Below are positions 5,199 to 8,434 of a DNA stretch of 8,434 nucleotides, piece after piece. The stretch covers positions 1-8,434 of the forward strand of contig CATZKS010000089.1 of the NCBI GenBank assembly GCA_958421035.1. The letters run 5' to 3'. The position numbers were made by a program, and so were the translations under genes. The DNA comes from an uncultured Collinsella sp. GTDB lineage: Bacteria; Actinomycetota; Coriobacteriia; Coriobacteriales; Coriobacteriaceae. Under the pieces are notes generated by a model. It had not been told where the DNA came from. It was given only the letters and a program-made list of their open reading frames with translations, and did no database searches. Every line of letters begins with the position of its first letter. Position 1 is the stretch's first letter.

Positions 5199-5209
5199 TC
5201 ATCAAGAAT
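5181..5209 (+). promoter_or_regulatory. Candidate promoter for the ATPase leader
   Basis: Consensus TTGACA (5181-5186) is followed after exactly 17 bases by AAGAAT (5204-5209), which matches four of six -10 positions. Transcription would begin near 5216, giving a leader of about 270 bases before the ATPase start codon that includes the 23-codon ORF at 5276. On the minus strand the same palindrome gives TTGACA, 17 bases, then CAGAAA, a weaker partner for pyrE. Confidence 0.5.
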
Positions 5210-5275
5210 ACGGGCGGATTGAAACGGGTACGAGATACCCAAAGCGCGCTGCGCCCGGCCTTAAGGAGGTGTGCC

Positions 5276-5347
5276 ATGGAAGGCAGTCCTAGTCGAAAAA
5301 CCTGCATGTCGCCCTCGGCACGCCGTGAGGATTCCGTATTCGCATAA
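5276..5347 (+). CDS. Possible 23-residue leader peptide upstream of the ATPase gene
   Basis: A near-perfect Shine-Dalgarno, AAGGAGGTG, stands 5-6 bases before an ATG opening a 23-codon frame (MEGSPSRKTCMSPSARRED, then SVFA) that ends in TAA. No family is recognised. It is basic and serine/proline/arginine-rich, with no membrane segment. It sits in the long leader of the MgtA-type gene, 141 bases before its start, downstream of the TTGACA promoter. In enterobacteria a short proline/charged leader ORF (mgtL) controls mgtA readthrough. The sequence here is not homologous to it by eye, and the functional parallel is inference. A fortuitous ribosome binding site is the main alternative. Confidence 0.35.
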   Translation: MEGSPSRKTCMSPSARREDSVFA

Positions 5348-5368
5348 GCACCACGAACCGATCGTCAA

Positions 5369-5406
5369 AACCACCACAAAGGTGCACTGTCCCCTTTGTG
5401 GTGGTT
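5369..5406. repeat. REP-like palindrome with 14-bp perfect arms in the ATPase leader
   Basis: AACCACCACAAAGG (5369-5382) pairs perfectly with CCTTTGTGGTGGTT (5393-5406) around a 10-base loop. GTCCCC (5389-5394) spans the loop and stem edge, as in the family A repeats. No T-tract follows directly; a run of six T's comes about 30 bases later at 5435-5440. It may be a REP-type insertion or a leader attenuator. Confidence 0.7.
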
Positions 5407-5488
5407 CGCGAGCTTGACGTGAGCGACATCTAGGTTTTTTGAAGCAAATACGACACGTACGCTAACTCCCTTCAACAAGGAGGACCCT

Positions 5489-8257
5489 ATGCTGATGCTC
5501 AAAACCGCCACGGTACTCGAAGCTATCTCCAAGCGCCGCCGCACGGCGCGCCCTGCCGCTCACACCGGCCTGTCCAAGAACACCATATTCGCCGCCACCC
5601 ATAGCGCCGAGGACGCCCTCGTACTGCTTGACGCCACGGCAAACGGCCTCACCGCCGAGCAGGCAACCGAGCGCCTGAACGCCGTCGGCCCCAACACCAT
5701 CGAGGCAACGATCAAAACGCTCGCCCGCCGCATCGCCGACGCGTTCATCGATCCCTTCGCCGGCATCCTCGCCGCGCTCGCACTGGTCTCGCTCTACATC
5801 GACGTGCTCGCCGCACCCGAGCCGCAGCGCGACCCCTCCACGGTCATCGTCATCGGCATCATGCTGCTGGTATCGGGCAGCATGAAGTTTATCCAGGAAG
5901 CCCGCAGCGGCAATGCGGCCGAGGCCCTCAAGGACCTGGTCTCCAACACTTGCACCGCCCTGCGCGACGGCGAGCGCATCGAGATCCCCTTCGACGAGCT
6001 CGTCCCCGGCGATGTAATCCGTCTCTCTGCCGGCGATATGGTGCCGGCAGATGCCCGCATCATCACCGCGCGCGACCTGTTTGTGATCGAGTCCGCACTC
6101 ACCGGCGAGAGCGAGGCCGTCGAGAAGACCACCGCCGTCACCGTCGTCGAGGGCGCCGACGGCTCCGCACTGCCACTCTCTGCCTGCAAGAACATCGTCT
6201 TTACCGGCACCTCCGTGCAAAACGGCGCCGCCATGGCGCTTGTCGTTGCCACCGGCTCGGACACCTACCTGGGCGGCATCGCCAAGATGCTCAACGGGCG
6301 CGGCGAAAAGAGCGCGTTTGACCGCGGCGTCTCGAGCGTCTCCATGTTGCTCGTACGCCTCATGCTCGTTATGGCGCCGGCCGTCTTTGCCATCAACGCC
6401 GCCACCAAGGGCAACGTCATCGACGCGCTGCTGTTCGCCACGAGCGTGGCCGTAGGCATCACGCCGCAAATGCTTCCCGTCATCGTGACCACGAGCCTAT
6501 CGCAGGGCGCCAAGGACCTCGCCCGTCGCCAGGTTATCGTCAAGGAGCTGCCGGCGATTCAAAACCTCGGCGCGATGGACGTCCTGTGCTGCGACAAGAC
6601 CGGCACCCTCACCGAAGACCGCATCGTGCTCGAGCGCTATCTCAGCACCGACGGCAACGAAGACGCACGCGTGCTGCGCCATGCATTTTTGAATAGCTTC
6701 TTCCAAACCGGCCTCAAAAACCTTATCGACCTGGCCGTAATCGACCGTGCCGATGTGACACCCTCGACCGTCGCACCCGATTCCATGCTGGGCCAGAGCC
6801 TGCGCGACCGCTACACCAAGGTCGACGAGGTTCCCTTCGATTTCTCGCGCCGTCGCCTGAGCGTAGTTGTCGCCGACGCCCAAGGCAAAACCCAGATGGT
6901 TACCAAGGGCGCTGCCGAGGAAATGCTCGAGATCTGCTCCTTTGTCGAGATCGATGGCATCGCTCAGCCGCTCACCGACGAGAAGCTCGCCCAGATTCGC
7001 AAGCAGATCGCCGGACTTAACGCCGAGGGCCTACGCGTAATTGCCGTGGCGCAGAAGACCAATCCGCGCTGCGTGGGCGAGTTTGGCATCGCCGACGAGT
7101 GCGACATGGTGCTGATGGGCTTTTTGGCCTTCCTCGATCCGCCCAAAGCAAGTGCCGCGGGCGCCGTCGCCACCCTCGAGGCCAAGGGCGTGGCGGTCAA
7201 GGTCCTAACCGGCGACAACGACCGCGTCGCCGCCACCGTCTGCGAGCAGATTGGTATCGATGCGAGCAACGTCTTGCTCGGCTCCGAGATCGATGCGCTC
7301 GATGACGCCGAACTTGCCGAGCGCGCCGAGAAAACCCACCTCTTCGCCAAGCTCTCGCCGCTGCAGAAGGCGCGCCTGGTACGTGTCATGCGCGAGATGC
7401 TCGGCCACACCGTGGGCTTTATGGGCGACGGCATCAACGACGCCGCCGCCATGCGTGCGAGCGATTGCGGCATCTCGGTCGATTCGGCCGTCGATATTGC
7501 CAAGGAATCCGCCGATATCATCTTGCTTCAGAAGGACCTGGGCGTGCTCGAGCGCGGCATCATCGAAGGCCGCCGCACTTACGGCAACCTGCTCAAGTAC
7601 CTCAAGACCACGGTGAGCTCCAACTTTGGCAATGTGCTGTCCGTGACCGTCGCGAGCCTGTTCTTGCCGTTTTTGCCCATGAGCGCCCTGCAGCTGGTAC
7701 TGCTGTCGCTGGTCTACGAGATCGTGTGCATCGCACTGCCGTGGGACACCGTCGATGACGCCTGGACTGCCCGCCCGCGTGCCTGGGACGCCGCATCCAT
7801 CAAGGGCTTTATGCTCGAGCTGGGCCCCGTGAGCTCGCTGTTTGACATCGTGACCTTCGCCGCGCTCTTCTTTGTCGTGTGCCCCGCCGCCGTGGACGCA
7901 AGCTGGTCCGAGCTTGCCGCCGCGGGCGACGTCGCGGGTATGGCGACCTTTGCTGCGCTCTTCCAGAGCGGCTGGTTTGTCGAGTCCATGTGGTCGCAGA
8001 CACTCGTGGTCCACATGTTGCGCTCCCCGCATCTGCCGAGCCCGCGCGACCACGCCGCGCCCGCATTGTGCGTTCTTACCGTGCTGGGCCTGGCGCTCGT
8101 CACCTGGCTGCCGGCAAGCCCCATCGCCGATGCGCTCGGCCTCATGCCGCTGCCCGCGAGCTTTTTTGGGCTGCTCATTGGCATCGTCACCGCCTATATC
8201 GCGCTCACCCAGCTGGCAAAGCGCCGCTACATTGCCTGCCACGGCGAGCTGCTGTAG
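5489..8257 (+). CDS. mgtA: P-type ATPase, MgtA/MgtB magnesium-importer family
   Basis: A 922-residue membrane pump of the P3B type, near the usual length (about 900). The actuator domain has TGES (205-208). The phosphorylation site is Asp369 in DKTGTLT. The nucleotide and hinge motifs are VTKGA (471-475), LTGDN (573-577) and GDGIND (646-651). About ten membrane segments are visible: M1-M2 near 88-134, M3-M4 near 283-338, M5-M6 near 712-750, and M7-M10 near 778-908. Family-specific stretches are FIQEARS (134-140), FQTGLKNLIDLAV (405-417) and LFQSGWF...SQTLVVHMLR (824-845). The start has AAGGAGGA five bases upstream. Oddities against the E. coli MgtA I remember: M4 reads TPQMLP rather than TPEMLP, M6 reads SLVYE rather than NLLYD, and GDGINDAAAM replaces GDGINDAPAL. 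The first two lie at presumed ion-site positions, so the transported ion is less certain than the family. Confidence 0.93.
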   Translation: MLMLKTATVLEAISKRRRTARPAAHTGLSKNTIFAATHSAEDALVLLDATANGLTAEQATERLNAVGPNTIEATIKTLARRIADAFIDPFAGILAALALVSLYIDVLAAPEPQRDPSTVIVIGIMLLVSGSMKFIQEARSGNAAEALKDLVSNTCTALRDGERIEIPFDELVPGDVIRLSAGDMVPADARIITARDLFVIESALTGESEAVEKTTAVTVVEGADGSALPLSACKNIVFTGTSVQNGAAMALVVATGSDTYLGGIAKMLNGRGEKSAFDRGVSSVSMLLVRLMLVMAPAVFAINAATKGNVIDALLFATSVAVGITPQMLPVIVTTSLSQGAKDLARRQVIVKELPAIQNLGAMDVLCCDKTGTLTEDRIVLERYLSTDGNEDARVLRHAFLNSFFQTGLKNLIDLAVIDRADVTPSTVAPDSMLGQSLRDRYTKVDEVPFDFSRRRLSVVVADAQGKTQMVTKGAAEEMLEICSFVEIDGIAQPLTDEKLAQIRKQIAGLNAEGLRVIAVAQKTNPRCVGEFGIADECDMVLMGFLAFLDPPKASAAGAVATLEAKGVAVKVLTGDNDRVAATVCEQIGIDASNVLLGSEIDALDDAELAERAEKTHLFAKLSPLQKARLVRVMREMLGHTVGFMGDGINDAAAMRASDCGISVDSAVDIAKESADIILLQKDLGVLERGIIEGRRTYGNLLKYLKTTVSSNFGNVLSVTVASLFLPFLPMSALQLVLLSLVYEIVCIALPWDTVDDAWTARPRAWDAASIKGFMLELGPVSSLFDIVTFAALFFVVCPAAVDASWSELAAAGDVAGMATFAALFQSGWFVESMWSQTLVVHMLRSPHLPSPRDHAAPALCVLTVLGLALVTWLPASPIADALGLMPLPASFFGLLIGIVTAYIALTQLAKRRYIACHGELL

Positions 8258-8434
8258 CAAGTAGACGGAAAACACCCTGCCAGCTGCCGTTGCCACTACC
8301 ACAGCTGCCAACGCCGCTGCCGTTGCCTCTGCCGCCGCCGCAGTCTATCCCCCCAGCAATTGCGGTGAAATAGTTCCTGTTTGGGGGTGCGGACGATTTC
8401 TTGGACCGCGCCTAGGCGTATCCAAGCTTCCTGC
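8258..8434. other. Gap after the ATPase gene; short repeats, no gene seen
   Basis: GCTGCCGTTGCC occurs twice (8283-8294 and 8316-8327) in a low-complexity GCC/GCT stretch. Further on, CCCCCA (8350-8355) and TGGGGG (8382-8387) form a weak inverted repeat around GCAATTGC. No terminator with a T-tract was found for the ATPase gene. The minus strand is open and glycine-rich here, so the tail of a minus-strand gene cannot be fully excluded. Confidence 0.4.

Noticed and set aside
5414..5442. Second TTGACG promoter candidate before the ATPase gene
   Set aside because: At 17-18 base spacing the -10 position reads TTTTGA or TTTGAA, which is too poor.
5216..5488. M-box magnesium riboswitch
   Set aside because: None of the conserved M-box core sequence or its three-helix layout could be recognised in the leader.
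5462..6469. 335-codon minus-strand frame opposite the ATPase gene
   Set aside because: It is Gly/Asp/Ala-rich antisense to conserved ATPase motifs. The same holds for the frame at 7205-8311.

Overview
ORGANISM. High-GC DNA (about 60%) with strong AGGAG-type ribosome binding sites and gut-type genes: a lone PTS glucose-type IIA protein, and a 6-phospho-beta-glucosidase divergent from an RpiR/SIS regulator. Many GTCCCC-containing palindromes lie between the genes. The best guess is a Coriobacteriia genome such as Collinsella. This rests on remembered protein and repeat style, not on a search. LAYOUT. (1) 1-247, minus: N-terminal part of a lipoprotein, with a promoter and a leader hairpin. (2) 424-1096, minus: a crr-like PTS EIIA gene with its own TATAAT promoter and a clean intrinsic terminator. 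(3) 1170-1244, minus: the C-terminal tail of a HAD (Cof-type) phosphatase, a gene remnant that stops at the foot of a 20-bp hairpin. (4) 1296-2744, minus: GH1 6-phospho-beta-glucosidase, divergent from (5) 2947-3801, plus: RpiR-family regulator. The 202-bp gap between them carries palindromes and a helically phased direct repeat. (6) 3799-4366: a 560-bp convergent gap with no gene, packed with REP-like palindromes, a bidirectional terminator inside an 86-nt foldback, and a hairpin touching the pyrE stop codon. (7) 4366-5049, minus: pyrE, orotate phosphoribosyltransferase. (8) 5050-5488: divergent control region with a palindromic TTGACATGTCAA that supplies a -35 to both strands, a 23-codon leader ORF with a near-perfect Shine-Dalgarno, and another REP-like palindrome. 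(9) 5489-8257, plus: MgtA/MgtB-type P-type ATPase. (10) 8258-8434: no gene seen. HOW THE GENES FIT. GH1 hydrolase plus divergent RpiR regulator looks like a local beta-glucoside (phospho-disaccharide) utilisation switch. The EIIA next door could serve the same or other PTS permeases, but no IIBC permease is in the window. pyrE and the ATPase are separate functions sharing one divergent control region. NOVELTY. I see no defence system, phage, conjugative element or obviously new multi-gene system. The interesting material is non-coding (stop-codon hairpins with one conserved apex, a REP-like cluster, a long ATPase leader with a small ORF), together with substitutions at presumed cation-site residues of the ATPase.
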